The notes: generated by a model not told the origin, from the letters alone. Positions 11,400-19,940 are shown, numbered from the stretch's first letter. The stretch: DNA of 64,000 nucleotides from Phyllobacterium myrsinacearum (GCF_002980555.1 NZ_PVBT01000010.1:124001-188000), one strand, 5' to 3'. Program-made: numbers and translations.

Positions 11400-12589
11400 G
11401 CCTTCAAGATGAGCTGATGGAGGGGATTGAAGCCGATGCGGTAGCAGAGCTCTGCGGGCTGCGCGGCGTTCCAGATGGCGATTTCGGCGCGTTTTCCGGA
11501 CGCAATGGTGCCAAGCTCGTTTTGCAGTCCAAGCGCATGCGCTGCCTCGCGCGTTGCACCCGCCAGCGCTTCTTCGGCGGTCAGGCGGAACAGGGTGCAG
11601 GCCATGTTCATGGTCAGGAGCAGCGATGTCAGCGGCGATGTGCCGGGATTGCAGTCCGTGGCAATGGCGATGCGGACACCGGCGGCCCGCAGGGCTTTGA
11701 CCGGCGGGGCCTGCTCTTCGCGCAGCGCATAGAAGGCACCCGGCAAAAGCACCGCCACCGTGCCTGCGGCGGCCATGGCCCCGGCACCGTCTGCGTCGAG
11801 ATATTCAAGATGATCGGCAGACAGCGCACCATAGGAGGCGGCGAGTTTGGCGCCACCGAGATTGGACAGCTGTTCCGCATGCAGCTTGACCGGAATGCCA
11901 AGGGCTTTCGCCCGGTCGAACACACGCGTGATCTGGGCCGGTGAGAAGGCAATGCCTTCGCAAAATCCATCGACCGCGTCGACCAGACCTTCCGCATGGG
12001 CAGCGTCGAGACCCGGCAGCACAACCTCGCTGATATAGTCATCCGCGCGGCCGCGATATTCCGGCGGCACCGCATGGGCAGCGAGATAGCTGGTGCGGAT
12101 GCGCACGGGACGCAGCGTGCCGAGTCGGCGCGCCACCCGCAGCATTTTCAGCTCCGCCTCGATGTTGAGGCCGTAGCCGGATTTGATTTCAACGGTGGCA
12201 ATGCCTTCCGCCAGCAGGGTGTCGAGCCGCGGCAGGCTTTGCGCAACAAGTTCATCTTCCGAAAGGCCATTGGTTGATTTCACCGAGGAAACGATGCCGC
12301 CGCCAGCCCGGGCGATTTCCTCATAGCTTGCGCCCTCGAGGCGCATTTCAAACTCGCGGGCGCGGTTGCCGCCGAACACCAGATGGGTGTGGCAGTCGAT
12401 CAGTGCCGGCGTCGCCAGGCGGCCACCAAAATCCTGCACTTCGGCAGATTTCCAATCATCCGGAACCGTCGTTCCGACCCAGGAAATACGATCCCCTTCA
12501 ATACCGATCGCACCCGCGTCGATCAGGCCATAGGGTGCGCCGGTCTTCTCCAGCGTCGCGATCCTCAATCCGGACAGAATTTTCCTCAT
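11396..12589 (-). CDS. hutI: Imidazolonepropionase
   Basis: A cytoplasmic amidohydrolase that opens 4-imidazolone-5-propionate to N-formimidoyl-L-glutamate, third step of the pathway. Metal-binding motifs are present: [11 protein letters not shown] near the N-terminus, VKLHAEQL mid-protein and the [10 protein letters not shown] loop near the C-terminus. I prefer the ATG at 12589 (397 residues, MRKILSG), which has CAAGG just upstream; an in-frame ATG at 12610 adds seven residues, lies very close to the expected transcript start and has no clear ribosome site. It is the first gene of the minus-strand hut operon, transcribed from the intergenic region shared with hutF that holds the palindromic operator candidate. 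Confidence 0.95.
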   Translation of the reverse strand: MRKILSGLRIATLEKTGAPYGLIDAGAIGIEGDRISWVGTTVPDDWKSAEVQDFGGRLATPALIDCHTHLVFGGNRAREFEMRLEGASYEEIARAGGGIVSSVKSTNGLSEDELVAQSLPRLDTLLAEGIATVEIKSGYGLNIEAELKMLRVARRLGTLRPVRIRTSYLAAHAVPPEYRGRADDYISEVVLPGLDAAHAEGLVDAVDGFCEGIAFSPAQITRVFDRAKALGIPVKLHAEQLSNLGGAKLAASYGALSADHLEYLDADGAGAMAAAGTVAVLLPGAFYALREEQAPPVKALRAAGVRIAIATDCNPGTSPLTSLLLTMNMACTLFRLTAEEALAGATREAAHALGLQNELGTIASGKRAEIAIWNAAQPAELCYRIGFNPLHQLILKA

Positions 12590-12626
12590 CGGCCTTGATA
12601 CCATCCCCATTAGCGCTTGCTCATGA

Positions 12627-12655
12627 CGTTATTATGTATATACATATTATGTCAA
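12627..12655 (-). promoter_or_regulatory. hutI: Possible hutI promoter
   Basis: On the minus strand a perfect -35 hexamer TTGACA (12655-12650) is followed about 15-17 bases later by AT-rich -10-like sequence (ATAATAACG). The spacer contains the HutC operator candidate, a layout suited to repression by steric block. The -10 box is not well defined. Confidence 0.4.
12633..12646. promoter_or_regulatory. HutC operator candidate
   Basis: A perfect 14-bp palindrome, TATGTATATACATA, centred between divergent hutI and hutF. GntR/HutC regulators of histidine genes bind TGTATATACA-like palindromes. One site would cover promoters for both directions. The repeat is seen directly; HutC binding is inferred from the family motif and the adjacent hutC gene. 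Confidence 0.75.
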
Positions 12656-12674
12656 TCCGGGGATGAGAGAAGAA

Positions 12675-14057
12675 ATGAGCGAAGCCAAAAAATCTGTTTT
12701 TGCGGGCACGGCCCTCACGGAAAAAGGCTGGGAACGCGACGTTCTGGTGCAGATCGGCGCGCGCGGGCAGATCGTGTCGGTGGACGCAAACAGCACTGCG
12801 CCCGGTGACAGCCATCGCACTGCCGTTCTCCTTCCGGCGCAGGCCAATCTGCACAGCCACACGTTCCAGCGGGCCATGGCCGGTCTTTCCGAAGCGCGCA
12901 GTCCGGCAGGCCGCGACAGTTTCTGGACCTGGCGCGAGATCATGTATCGTTTCCTCGACATTCTCGATCCAGACGACATCGAAGCCATCGCCGCCTTTGC
13001 CTTCGTCGAAATGCTCGAATCCGGCTATTCCAGCGTGGCCGAATTTCACTATGTCCATCACCAGCCGGGCGGCACGCCTTATGCCAGCCTTGGCGAGTTG
13101 TCGGAGCGCATCGCCGCGGCGGCCAGCGCGAGCGGTATCGGCCTGACACTGCTGCCCGTTGCCTATGCACAGGGCGGCGTCGACGAACGCGCGCTCGCGG
13201 GCGGACAATTGCGTTTCGGCAATGACGTCGAGCGCTTTTCCAAACTGGCGGAGGCCGCGCAAAAAGCCGCGCGGCAAACAGGTCCCGATGCGGGTTTCGG
13301 CATCGCGCCACATTCGATCCGCGCCGTCAGCGAACGCGACCTTCTGGAGCTTGAGCGCCGGTTCGCCGCAATGCCCTTCCATATCCACATCGCCGAACAG
13401 CTGCCGGAACTGGAGGAGGTACAGGCAGCCTATGGCCAGCGCTCCATGAGCTGGCTGCTGGACCATCTGCCCGTCAATGAGCGCTGGTGCCTCATTCATT
13501 CGACGCACATGACCCCGGAAGAGACGGTGCGCGTTGCCGCCAGCGGCGCGGTGGTCGGCCTCTGTCCGCTGACCGAGGCCAGCCTTGGCGATGGCATTTT
13601 TGATGGCGTGCGCTACCTCGCTGCGGGCGGACGGTTCGGCACGGGATCGGATTCCAATATCCGCATCTCGCCGTCGGAAGAGCTGCGGCAGCTCGAATAC
13701 AGCCAGCGTTTGCGCGATGTCTCGCGGGTCACGCTTTCCGTTGACGGCAAATCCAACGGGCGCACGCTTTACGACACGGCGCTTGCGGGCGGAATGCAGG
13801 CATTGGGCCGCAATGGCGGCAGCCTTGCCGCCGGACAATGGGCCGACATGGTGGCGCTCGATGCCGACAATCCAGCGATCCTCGGCCTCCGGGATGACCG
13901 GTTGCTTGACGGCTGGATTTTTGCGGGCGACAGACACGCGGTGACCGATGTGTGGTCGGCGGGCCGCCATGTGGTGCATGAGGGACGCCATTGGGCGCGG
14001 GACCAAATCTTTGCAACCTACAAGACGCGGCTTGCGTCGATTCTGGAGCGGGTGTGA
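12675..14057 (+). CDS. hutF: Formimidoylglutamate deiminase
   Basis: An amidohydrolase that deiminates N-formimidoyl-L-glutamate to N-formyl-L-glutamate, the fourth step that commits this strain to the HutF-HutG route. The 460-residue protein has the zinc motif NLHSHTFQRAM, an internal FHIHIAEQ segment, LIHSTHM and the GTGSDSNIRISPSEELR loop. Start: ATG at 12675 (MSEAKKSVF) with a GAGAGAAGA purine-rich stretch upstream; an ATG at 12663 four codons earlier has no spacing for a ribosome site. It is transcribed away from hutI and its stop overlaps the hutC start (GTGA). Confidence 0.95.
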   Translation: MSEAKKSVFAGTALTEKGWERDVLVQIGARGQIVSVDANSTAPGDSHRTAVLLPAQANLHSHTFQRAMAGLSEARSPAGRDSFWTWREIMYRFLDILDPDDIEAIAAFAFVEMLESGYSSVAEFHYVHHQPGGTPYASLGELSERIAAAASASGIGLTLLPVAYAQGGVDERALAGGQLRFGNDVERFSKLAEAAQKAARQTGPDAGFGIAPHSIRAVSERDLLELERRFAAMPFHIHIAEQLPELEEVQAAYGQRSMSWLLDHLPVNERWCLIHSTHMTPEETVRVAASGAVVGLCPLTEASLGDGIFDGVRYLAAGGRFGTGSDSNIRISPSEELRQLEYSQRLRDVSRVTLSVDGKSNGRTLYDTALAGGMQALGRNGGSLAAGQWADMVALDADNPAILGLRDDRLLDGWIFAGDRHAVTDVWSAGRHVVHEGRHWARDQIFATYKTRLASILERV

Positions 14058-14755
14058 CAGCAACAGCGCGAAAATCCTTTCATGCCATCAAAGCGGAAAT
14101 GGCCCGGCGCATCGCTGAGCGGGTCTGGGCGCCCGGCGCGCTAATTCCCGGAGAGGAAGTGCTGTCCATCGAGTTCGGCTGCGCCCGTGCCACCGTCAAC
14201 CGCGCATTGCAGGAACTGGCGCGGGGCGGCGTCCTCGTGCGCAAGCGCAAGGCCGGAACCCGGGTTGCCCTGCATCCGATGCGGGAAGCCCGCTTCGTCA
14301 TTCCCATCGTCCGGCAGGAAATCGAGACGAAGGGCGGCGCCTACCAGTTCAGGCTGCTTTCCAACCAGGTGGAGAAGGCACCGGGAGACGTTGCCCGGCG
14401 CATGGGCCTCGCCAAGGCCAAGGACATGCTGCACGTGCGCTGCCTGCACCTCTCCGATGGCACGCCGTACCAGTATGAAGACCGCTGGGTCAATCTCGAC
14501 GCGGTGCCTTCCATTCGCGGCGAGACGTTCGAGACCATCAGCCCCAATGAATGGCTGGTGACCCACTCACCGTTCTCGCAGGCCGAGATCGTCTTTCACG
14601 CCGGTGTAGCGAGTGCGCAGGAGGCTGATATTCTCGGAGTCAGCGAAAAGGACGCCGTGTTCATTGTCGAACGCGTCACCTTCGTGCCGCAGAAGCCGAT
14701 CACATTCGTGCGGATGATCCACCCCGCCTCGCACCGCATGGTCACGCAGCTCTAG
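14054..14755 (+). CDS. hutC: HutC, GntR-family histidine-utilisation repressor
   Basis: A 233-residue transcriptional repressor of the HutC subfamily of GntR. Residues up to about 70 form the winged helix-turn-helix (SIEFGCARATVNRALQEL, then GVLVRKRKAGTRV), and about 80-230 form a UTRA effector domain, where urocanate binds in known members. I place the start at a GTG (14054) that overlaps the hutF stop by four bases and has GGAG five bases upstream; the ORF extends another 21 codons inside hutF without family sequence. Co-transcription with hutF implies autoregulation through the palindrome at 12633-12646. Confidence 0.93.
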   Translation: MTATARKSFHAIKAEMARRIAERVWAPGALIPGEEVLSIEFGCARATVNRALQELARGGVLVRKRKAGTRVALHPMREARFVIPIVRQEIETKGGAYQFRLLSNQVEKAPGDVARRMGLAKAKDMLHVRCLHLSDGTPYQYEDRWVNLDAVPSIRGETFETISPNEWLVTHSPFSQAEIVFHAGVASAQEADILGVSEKDAVFIVERVTFVPQKPITFVRMIHPASHRMVTQL

Positions 14756-14797
14756 GGCATTTTCCGGCCATAGTGGCGCGGGATTCGCGAGCTTGGC

Positions 14798-14822
14798 GCA
14801 CCGCCGTGGTGCGATGTTTTGT
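14798..14822 (+). terminator. Terminator candidate after hutC
   Basis: Stem CGCACC / GGTGCG with loop GCCGT, followed by ATGTTTTG. The stem is short and the T-run broken, so the call is tentative; it lies 43 bases after the hutC stop. Confidence 0.45.
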
Positions 14823-14865
14823 CAGCTTGCCAGAACAATTGTCTACTAAAATACTCATAATTTCC

Positions 14866-14878
14866 TAGAATCATTCTA
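14866..14878. promoter_or_regulatory. TAGAAT/ATTCTA palindrome before the Cys-rich module
   Basis: A perfect 13-base palindrome (TAGAAT, C, ATTCTA) inside an AT-rich stretch (about 14836-14990) that contrasts with the GC-rich surroundings. A close relative (TAGAA, TT, TTCTA) lies at 16002-16013 before the sulfate-binding protein gene. This may be a shared operator; no regulator is identified. Confidence 0.35.
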
Positions 14879-15009
14879 AGCTATTGATTTTTTTCGAACT
14901 TTCTGAAAATTATCATTTGACTTTGAAATGATCCATTGCCTTTATGCATGAGCACAAGAGTGCATACCTTTGATGTCTGGGCCTTGAACCCGTTCGATTG
15001 GAGGACCCT

Positions 15010-15192
15010 ATGATTGGTCTTTTTCTGCCACGCCTGCGCGTGGTTTCTCTGCTGCATATGCAGCTTGCCTCTCCCGCACCCGGCCCGAGCCGGCTGATGC
15101 AGCGTGCCAGCCGCACACGCCGCAACGGGCTCTTTGCCCTCGTCCGCAACAATGAACAGGATGGGAGCGGGCATGTATCCACGCACATCTGA
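15010..15192 (+). CDS. Short ORF, possible leader peptide
   Basis: A 60-codon frame starting MIGLFLPRLRVVSLLHMQL at an ATG preceded by a near-ideal GGAGG six bases upstream. It ends inside the first codons of the cysteine-rich gene (stop at 15190-15192, next start at 15173), so reading it would carry ribosomes onto the next start. The peptide is basic, has no cysteine and matches nothing I recognise. The coding DNA is packed with perfect short hairpins (15028-15043 and 15051-15064), which suggests a regulatory leader more than a functional protein. Alternatively the strong ribosome site is a chance match. I cannot decide from sequence alone. Confidence 0.4.
   Translation: MIGLFLPRLRVVSLLHMQLASPAPGPSRLMQRASRTRRNGLFALVRNNEQDGSGHVSTHI
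15028..15064 (+). other. Tandem perfect hairpins in the leader of the Cys-rich gene
   Basis: CCACGC / GCGTGG with loop CTGC (15028-15043) is followed after seven bases by the 14-bp perfect palindrome GCTGCATATGCAGC (15051-15064). Upstream, TATGCA (14943-14948) and TGCATA (14961-14966) form another inverted repeat. Together they could fold into a regulated RNA leader; no known riboswitch class is recognised. Confidence 0.35.
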
Positions 15193-15679
15193 AACCGGGC
15201 AAGGGACAGGCTGCTATTTCGACCGGACGCCTGAAAAGCTCGTGCTGGAGGGCTATCGCCGGTGGACCGCCGGTTTTGAAACCGGCTCGGTCATTGCCTG
15301 GGAAATGGCTTTCGGCCTGTACAGCGACATTCTCGGCAGCCGCGAAGGCAACCGCGCCCTGGCGGAACTCTCGTTCTTCATCCGTACGTTGCGCCACTGC
15401 GCCCTGTGCCCGCTGAAGACGTTTCCATTCGGCTCGCACCATGTGTGCAAGGAAGAGTGCCTGACTTTGGGGCTGATCGCCGGACTTCAAAATTGCGACA
15501 TGCTTGCGGCACGAACCTGCCTCAATGCCATGGCATGCCCCTCCCGCCAGGAAGAGGTGGAGAATGCAGCCATCGGTTTTGCCGAAACCCTGGCCGAGCT
15601 GGATCAGGTGCTTTTGCCGATCCCGAAATTTGCCATTGACGACATCATTTCCCGCCCGCTGCGGGCAAAATACCACTAG
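15173..15679 (+). CDS. Cysteine-rich protein of unknown function
   Basis: I do not recognise this 168-residue soluble protein. It contains eight cysteines: C14, C76, C79, C92, C96, C108, C116 and C122, seven of them within a 47-residue stretch. C76-x2-C79 and C92-x3-C96 with H75, H89 and H90 nearby would suit binding of a metal or an Fe-S cluster, or redox-active thiols. The flanks are predicted helical and there is no signal peptide, so it should be cytoplasmic. Start: ATG 15173 with GGGAG five bases upstream; the frame is open 23 codons further upstream. It follows a structured leader and precedes a small exported peptide gene (17 bases) and the sulfate transporter operon. A role in sulfur or metal handling is only an inference from position. 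Confidence 0.75.
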   Translation: MYPRTSETGQGTGCYFDRTPEKLVLEGYRRWTAGFETGSVIAWEMAFGLYSDILGSREGNRALAELSFFIRTLRHCALCPLKTFPFGSHHVCKEECLTLGLIAGLQNCDMLAARTCLNAMACPSRQEEVENAAIGFAETLAELDQVLLPIPKFAIDDIISRPLRAKYH

Positions 15680-15696
15680 GACGAAGGGGAAAACCA

Positions 15697-15873
15697 ATGA
15701 TCATCAACGCACGCATGGAACGACGCCTTTCAATCGCCGCCACCGCATTGCTGACACTGGCGATCTTTGTCACGCCACTGACGGTGCGCGCCTCGATCGA
15801 AGCCAAGACAGTGAACAGCACATATACCGAAGTCGCCGAGATCACACCGGTTGACCTGCTGATACGCAAATAG
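15697..15873 (+). CDS. 58-residue small exported or membrane peptide
   Basis: A small frame starting at ATG 15697, with an AAGGGGA ribosome site about seven bases upstream, only 17 bases after the cysteine-rich gene stop. The product begins MIINARMERRLSIAATALL, continues with a hydrophobic segment (residues 11-29) and an Ala-containing possible signal-peptidase site near RASIEA, and ends in a short polar tail (TVNSTYTEVAEITPVDLLIRK region). It would be a secreted peptide of about 26 residues or a single-pass membrane peptide. A clear terminator follows 13 bases after the stop, supporting a real transcription unit ending here. No family is recognised. Confidence 0.6.
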   Translation: MIINARMERRLSIAATALLTLAIFVTPLTVRASIEAKTVNSTYTEVAEITPVDLLIRK

Positions 15874-15886
15874 GGGCCTCCAGCCC

Positions 15887-15917
15887 GGTACCGGCCGCGT
15901 GCCGGTACCACTTTCTT
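15887..15917 (+). terminator. Terminator after the small peptide gene
   Basis: A perfect 9-bp stem GGTACCGGC / GCCGGTACC with loop CGCGT, followed by ACTTTCTT. It closes the 15173-15873 unit and separates it from the sulfate transporter operon. Confidence 0.7.
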
Positions 15918-15972
15918 GCCGCCGGGAAAGAATCCTGCTGCGGTCAAATTCCGCCACTGATCCCCAATAGAC

Positions 15973-15995
15973 TACCATTTCTGTAGACTATGGTA
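15973..15995. promoter_or_regulatory. Inverted repeat upstream of the sulfate transporter genes
   Basis: TACCAT and ATGGTA separated by 11 bases form an interrupted palindrome of the T-N11-A type that LysR regulators (for example CysB-like ones) favour. The heptamer TAGACTA also repeats directly at 15968 and 15984. Which regulator binds is unknown. Confidence 0.35.
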
Positions 15996-16001
15996 TTCAG
16001 G

Positions 16002-16013
16002 TAGAATTTTCTA
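16002..16013. promoter_or_regulatory. TAGAA/TTCTA palindrome before the sulfate-binding protein gene
   Basis: TAGAA and TTCTA separated by TT. It resembles the palindrome at 14866-14878 ahead of the cysteine-rich module, and lies about 85 bases before the sulfate-binding protein start in AT-rich DNA. Confidence 0.35.
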
Positions 16014-16099
16014 ATTTATCGATATAAAAGGAATTCTTTCCAACGCCCGCTCTGCGGGGCGCTCTGCTACGCTTTAGGTCACACTACACGGAGGCAGGC

Positions 16100-17131
16100 A
16101 TGAAACATTCCCGTATATCCCTATCGCTTGCGGCTGCATTATTTGCCGCTACAGTTTCCTTTCAATCGCTGTCTTCAGCCCATGCGGATACGACGCTGCT
16201 GAACGTCTCGTATGACCCGACCCGCGAGCTCTACAAGGACTACAACGCGGCTTTTGCGGCGAAATGGAAGGCGGATACCGGGGAAACGCTGACCATCCAG
16301 ACGTCGCATGGCGGTTCCGGTGCGCAGGCCCGTTCGGTGATTGACGGGCTCGATGCCGATGTGGTGACACTGGCGCTTGAAAGCGACATCTCCGCCATCG
16401 TCAAGGCGACGAAGAAAATCAATCCTGACTGGCGTACCAAGTTTCCGCACAATTCCGCACCGTACACATCGACCATTGTCTTCCTGGTACGCAAGGGCAA
16501 TCCGAAAGGCATCAAGGACTGGGGCGACCTGATCAAGGATGGCGTCGAAGTCATCACGCCGAACCCCAAGACATCGGGCGGCGCACGCTGGAATTATCTT
16601 GCTGCCTGGGCCTGGGCCAATGGCCAGTACGGCGGCGACGAAGCCAAGATCAAGGAGTATATCGGCAATCTGTTCCAGCATGTCCCGGTGCTTGACTCCG
16701 GCGCACGCGGATCGACCACGACCTTTGCCCAGCGTGAACTCGGCGACGTGCTGCTTGCCTGGGAGAACGAAGCCTATCTCGCCTCTGATGAATTCGGTGC
16801 CGACAAATTCGACATCGTCGTGCCGCCGCAATCCATCCTTGCCGAGCCGCCTGTTGCCGTTGTCGACGGCAATGTCGATGCCAAAGGCACGCGCAAAGTG
16901 GCTGAGGCCTACCTCCAATATCTCTATTCCGCGGAAGGCCAGACCATCGCCGCAAAGCATTTCTACCGCCCGTCGGAACCCAAGCTGGTGCCTGCAGATC
17001 TCCTGAAAAAACTGCCGGAGTTGAAACTGGTGACGATCGATGATCCAATCTTCGGCGGATGGGCAAAAGCACAGCCCTATCACTTCGGAGATGGCGGAAC
17101 GTTTGACCAGATTTACAAGCCGAAAAAGTAA
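16100..17131 (+). CDS. sbp: Sulfate/thiosulfate-binding periplasmic protein
   Basis: The 343-residue precursor has a signal peptide (residues 1-30, ending SSAHA) and a PstS/Sbp-type solute-binding fold. Family motifs are visible: [12 protein letters not shown] near the mature N-terminus, [31 protein letters not shown] and [12 protein letters not shown], the last two lining the sulfate pocket. It captures sulfate or thiosulfate in the periplasm for the CysTWA importer encoded just downstream. Start: ATG 16100 with GGAGG six bases upstream. It is the first gene of the sbp-cysT-cysW-cysA operon. Which of the two anions is preferred cannot be told from sequence. Confidence 0.95.
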   Translation: MKHSRISLSLAAALFAATVSFQSLSSAHADTTLLNVSYDPTRELYKDYNAAFAAKWKADTGETLTIQTSHGGSGAQARSVIDGLDADVVTLALESDISAIVKATKKINPDWRTKFPHNSAPYTSTIVFLVRKGNPKGIKDWGDLIKDGVEVITPNPKTSGGARWNYLAAWAWANGQYGGDEAKIKEYIGNLFQHVPVLDSGARGSTTTFAQRELGDVLLAWENEAYLASDEFGADKFDIVVPPQSILAEPPVAVVDGNVDAKGTRKVAEAYLQYLYSAEGQTIAAKHFYRPSEPKLVPADLLKKLPELKLVTIDDPIFGGWAKAQPYHFGDGGTFDQIYKPKK

Positions 17132-17135
17132 CAGC

Positions 17136-17996
17136 ATGATCTCCAACCTTGCCAAGGCAGGTTGGCGGTTTAAGAGGCCGAGTGTAATTCCAGGGTTCGG
17201 AATGACGCTCGGCTTCACTCTTGCCTACCTGACCCTCATTGTTCTTATTCCGCTGGCTGGGCTGGTCTGGCGCTCCGCCTCGCTCGGCTGGGGCGGCATG
17301 TGGCACGTCGCGACGGACGCGCGCACGCTGAACGCCTTGAAAATCAGCTTCGGCACATCGCTGGTCGCCGCGCTGATCAACGTCGTGTTCGGTGTTATCG
17401 TAGCATGGGTTCTGGTGCGCTACCGCTTTCCCGGCCGCCGGATCATCGATGCCATCGTCGATCTGCCCTTCGCCCTGCCCACCGCCGTTGCCGGTATTGC
17501 CCTGACGGCGCTCTATTCAAAGAACGGCTGGATCGGCCGCTGGCTCGATCCGCTGGGCATCAAGGTCGCCTTCACGCCTATTGGTATCACCATCGCGCTG
17601 ATCTTTATCGGATTGCCTTTCGTCGTGCGCACGGTGCAGCCGGTGATGGAAGAAATCCGCAAAGAGGTGGAGGAGGCGGCCGCTACTCTCGGCGCGACCC
17701 GCTTCCAGACCATCTCGCGCGTGCTTTTGCCCGGCCTGACCCCGGCAATCCTGACGGGTTTTGCCCTCGCCTTTGCCCGTGCGGTCGGGGAATATGGTTC
17801 GGTGATCTTCATCGCCGGCAACCTTCCCTACATCTCGGAAATCGCGCCGCTCTTGATTGTCATCCGCCTGGAAGAATTCGACTATACCGGCGCGACGGCG
17901 ATTGCCGCCATCATGCTGCTTATCTCGTTCACGATGCTCTTTGTCATCAATCTCATCCAGGCCTGGAGCCGCAGGAGGTATGGCTATGCGACATGA
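17136..17996 (+). CDS. cysT: Sulfate ABC transporter permease CysT
   Basis: A 286-residue inner-membrane permease with about six transmembrane helices, forming the sulfate/thiosulfate channel with CysW. The cytoplasmic EAA loop that contacts CysA is clear: EEAAATLGATRFQTISRV followed by LLPGL. Other family segments are DLPFALPTAVAGIAL and the conserved EYGSVIFIAGNLP. I start it at ATG 17136, four bases after the sbp stop, giving the N-terminus MISNLAKAG; the frame is open 32 codons upstream within sbp but without matching sequence. Its end overlaps cysW by 11 bases. Confidence 0.95.
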   Translation: MISNLAKAGWRFKRPSVIPGFGMTLGFTLAYLTLIVLIPLAGLVWRSASLGWGGMWHVATDARTLNALKISFGTSLVAALINVVFGVIVAWVLVRYRFPGRRIIDAIVDLPFALPTAVAGIALTALYSKNGWIGRWLDPLGIKVAFTPIGITIALIFIGLPFVVRTVQPVMEEIRKEVEEAAATLGATRFQTISRVLLPGLTPAILTGFALAFARAVGEYGSVIFIAGNLPYISEIAPLLIVIRLEEFDYTGATAIAAIMLLISFTMLFVINLIQAWSRRRYGYAT

Positions 17997-18870
17997 GTTG
18001 CCGCAACCGCCGCAAGCCGCAGCCGGTTCCTGGCATCCGGCAACCACCGAAAGCCGGACGGCGCGTTTCATCCTGGTCAGCGTGGCGCTGGTTTTTCTCG
18101 GCCTGTTCCTGCTCCTGCCCCTTATCTCGGTTTTCTTCGAGGCTTTCCGCAAGGGCCCCGCGGCCTACTTCGCCGCCTTTGCCGACCATGATGCGCTTGC
18201 CGCGATCCGCCTCACTCTGCTGGTGGCGGCCATTGCCGTTCCGCTCAATCTCGTCTTCGGGGTGGTGGCAGCCTGGACCATTGCCAAGTTCGAGTTCAAG
18301 GGAAAGGCGTTCCTGACGACGCTGATCGACCTGCCGTTCTCGGTTTCCCCTGTGATATCGGGGCTCGTCTACGTGCTCTTGTTCAGCACGCACAGCGCGC
18401 TTGGACCCTGGCTCAAATCGCAGGGTATCGAGATCCTGTTCGCCGTTCCCGGTATCGTCCTCGCCACGGTATTCGTAACGTTTCCCTTCGTGGCGCGCGA
18501 GCTTATCCCGCTGATGCAGGAACAGGGCACAACCGACGAGGAAGCGGCGCTTTCCCTTGGCGCCAATGGCTGGCAGACCTTCTGGCATGTCACCCTCCCC
18601 AACATCAAATGGGGCTTGCTCTACGGGGTGCTTCTGTGCAACGCCCGGGCCATGGGGGAGTTTGGCGCGGTATCCGTCGTTTCAGGCCATATTCGCGGCC
18701 TGACCAACACGATGCCGCTGCAGGTCGAAATTCTCTATAATGAATTCAATACGGTCGCTGCTTTTGCAGTGGCTTCGCTTCTGGCGCTTCTGGCGCTGGT
18801 GACGCTCGTTCTCAAGACCTTGCTGGAATTGAAATACGGTGCGGAGCTGGCTGCCAATGGCGGACATTGA
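17986..18870 (+). CDS. cysW: Sulfate ABC transporter permease CysW
   Basis: A 294-residue partner permease with six predicted transmembrane helices. The EAA loop reads [18 protein letters not shown] followed by TLPNIKWG, and the conserved [14 protein letters not shown] follows. Start: ATG 17986 lies seven bases after an AGGAGG ribosome site; an ATG two codons earlier (17980) sits one base from that site and is unlikely. The start lies inside the end of cysT, giving translational coupling, and the stop is 11 bases before the cysA start. Confidence 0.95.
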   Translation: MRHELPQPPQAAAGSWHPATTESRTARFILVSVALVFLGLFLLLPLISVFFEAFRKGPAAYFAAFADHDALAAIRLTLLVAAIAVPLNLVFGVVAAWTIAKFEFKGKAFLTTLIDLPFSVSPVISGLVYVLLFSTHSALGPWLKSQGIEILFAVPGIVLATVFVTFPFVARELIPLMQEQGTTDEEAALSLGANGWQTFWHVTLPNIKWGLLYGVLLCNARAMGEFGAVSVVSGHIRGLTNTMPLQVEILYNEFNTVAAFAVASLLALLALVTLVLKTLLELKYGAELAANGGH

Positions 18871-18881
18871 GAGGAATAAAG

Positions 18882-19919
18882 ATGGACGTTCGCGTTAGTG
18901 GTGTACGCAAGGAATTTGATCGCTTCCCGGCGTTGCACGACGTATCGCTCGATATCAGTTCGGGTGAACTCATTGCCCTGCTCGGCCCTTCCGGATCGGG
19001 CAAGACGACGCTGCTGCGCCTGATTGCCGGCCTGGAAACACCGACTGAAGGCAAGGTGTTTTTCGGCGACGAGGATGCATCGCTGAAATCCGTGCAGGAG
19101 CGCAATGTCGGCTTCGTGTTCCAGCACTATGCCCTGTTCCGCCACATGACCGTGATCGACAATGTCGGCTTCGGGCTCAAGGTTCGCCCCTCGGCAAGCC
19201 GGCCGAGCAATGAGGAAATCCGCCGCCGCTCGTCCGAGCTGCTCGATTTCGTCCAGCTTGGCGGCCTGGAAAAGCGCTATCCGGCGCAGCTTTCCGGCGG
19301 CCAGCGCCAGCGCGTCGCCCTGGCCCGTGCCATGGCCATCGAACCGCGGGTGCTGCTGCTCGACGAACCGTTCGGCGCGCTGGATGCGAAAGTGCGCAAG
19401 GAACTGCGCCGCTGGCTGCGGGAAATCCACGACAAGACCATGCACACGACGGTTTTCGTGACCCATGACCAGGACGAAGCTTTGGAGCTCGCGGACCGTG
19501 TTGTGGTGATGAGCCAGGGCAAGATCGAGCAGATCGGAACACCCGATCAGGTTTATGACACGCCCAATTCACCCTTCGTTTATGGCTTCATCGGCGAATC
19601 AAGTTCGCTGAGCGTGCGCATCGACGATGGCGAGGTATGGCTTGCGGATCGCGCGCTGGGCCTGAAGAGTGACGCACCCGACGGTGACGCTGCGCTTTAT
19701 TTCCGTCCGCACGATGTCGAGCTGGTCGATGGCTGCGGCGGCTGTATTGCCGGAACCGTCATTGCCAGCCGCCGTGTCGGTGCGACAAGGCGTGTGGAGC
19801 TCGAAATCGGCGGTGCGGCGGAACGTGTCGAGATTGAAATTCCAGCCGATCATCCGGCCCGGGAAAAGAGCCGCATCGCCTTCCGGCCCAAGCATTGGCG
19901 GGTCTTTCCCAAGGTCTGA
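18882..19919 (+). CDS. cysA: Sulfate ABC transporter ATP-binding protein CysA
   Basis: The 345-residue ATPase drives sulfate/thiosulfate import. Walker [10 protein letters not shown] (residues 35-43), Q-loop in VFQHYALF, signature [14 protein letters not shown], Walker [12 protein letters not shown] and the switch histidine in VTHDQDEA are all intact. About 100 C-terminal residues form a TOBE-like regulatory domain (RPHDVEL, then the [12 protein letters not shown] strand). Start: ATG 18882 with GAGAGG seven bases upstream; a TTG five codons earlier is the only rival. It ends the operon and a terminator follows 22 bases later. Confidence 0.95.
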   Translation: MDVRVSGVRKEFDRFPALHDVSLDISSGELIALLGPSGSGKTTLLRLIAGLETPTEGKVFFGDEDASLKSVQERNVGFVFQHYALFRHMTVIDNVGFGLKVRPSASRPSNEEIRRRSSELLDFVQLGGLEKRYPAQLSGGQRQRVALARAMAIEPRVLLLDEPFGALDAKVRKELRRWLREIHDKTMHTTVFVTHDQDEALELADRVVVMSQGKIEQIGTPDQVYDTPNSPFVYGFIGESSSLSVRIDDGEVWLADRALGLKSDAPDGDAALYFRPHDVELVDGCGGCIAGTVIASRRVGATRRVELEIGGAAERVEIEIPADHPAREKSRIAFRPKHWRVFPKV

Positions 19920-19940
19920 CCCTTTCGCCCCTGTACCTGA

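Noticed and set aside
12621-14063. 480-residue minus-strand frame opposite hutF
   Set aside because: hutF is clear on plus and the minus frame even covers the HutC operator; no family features.
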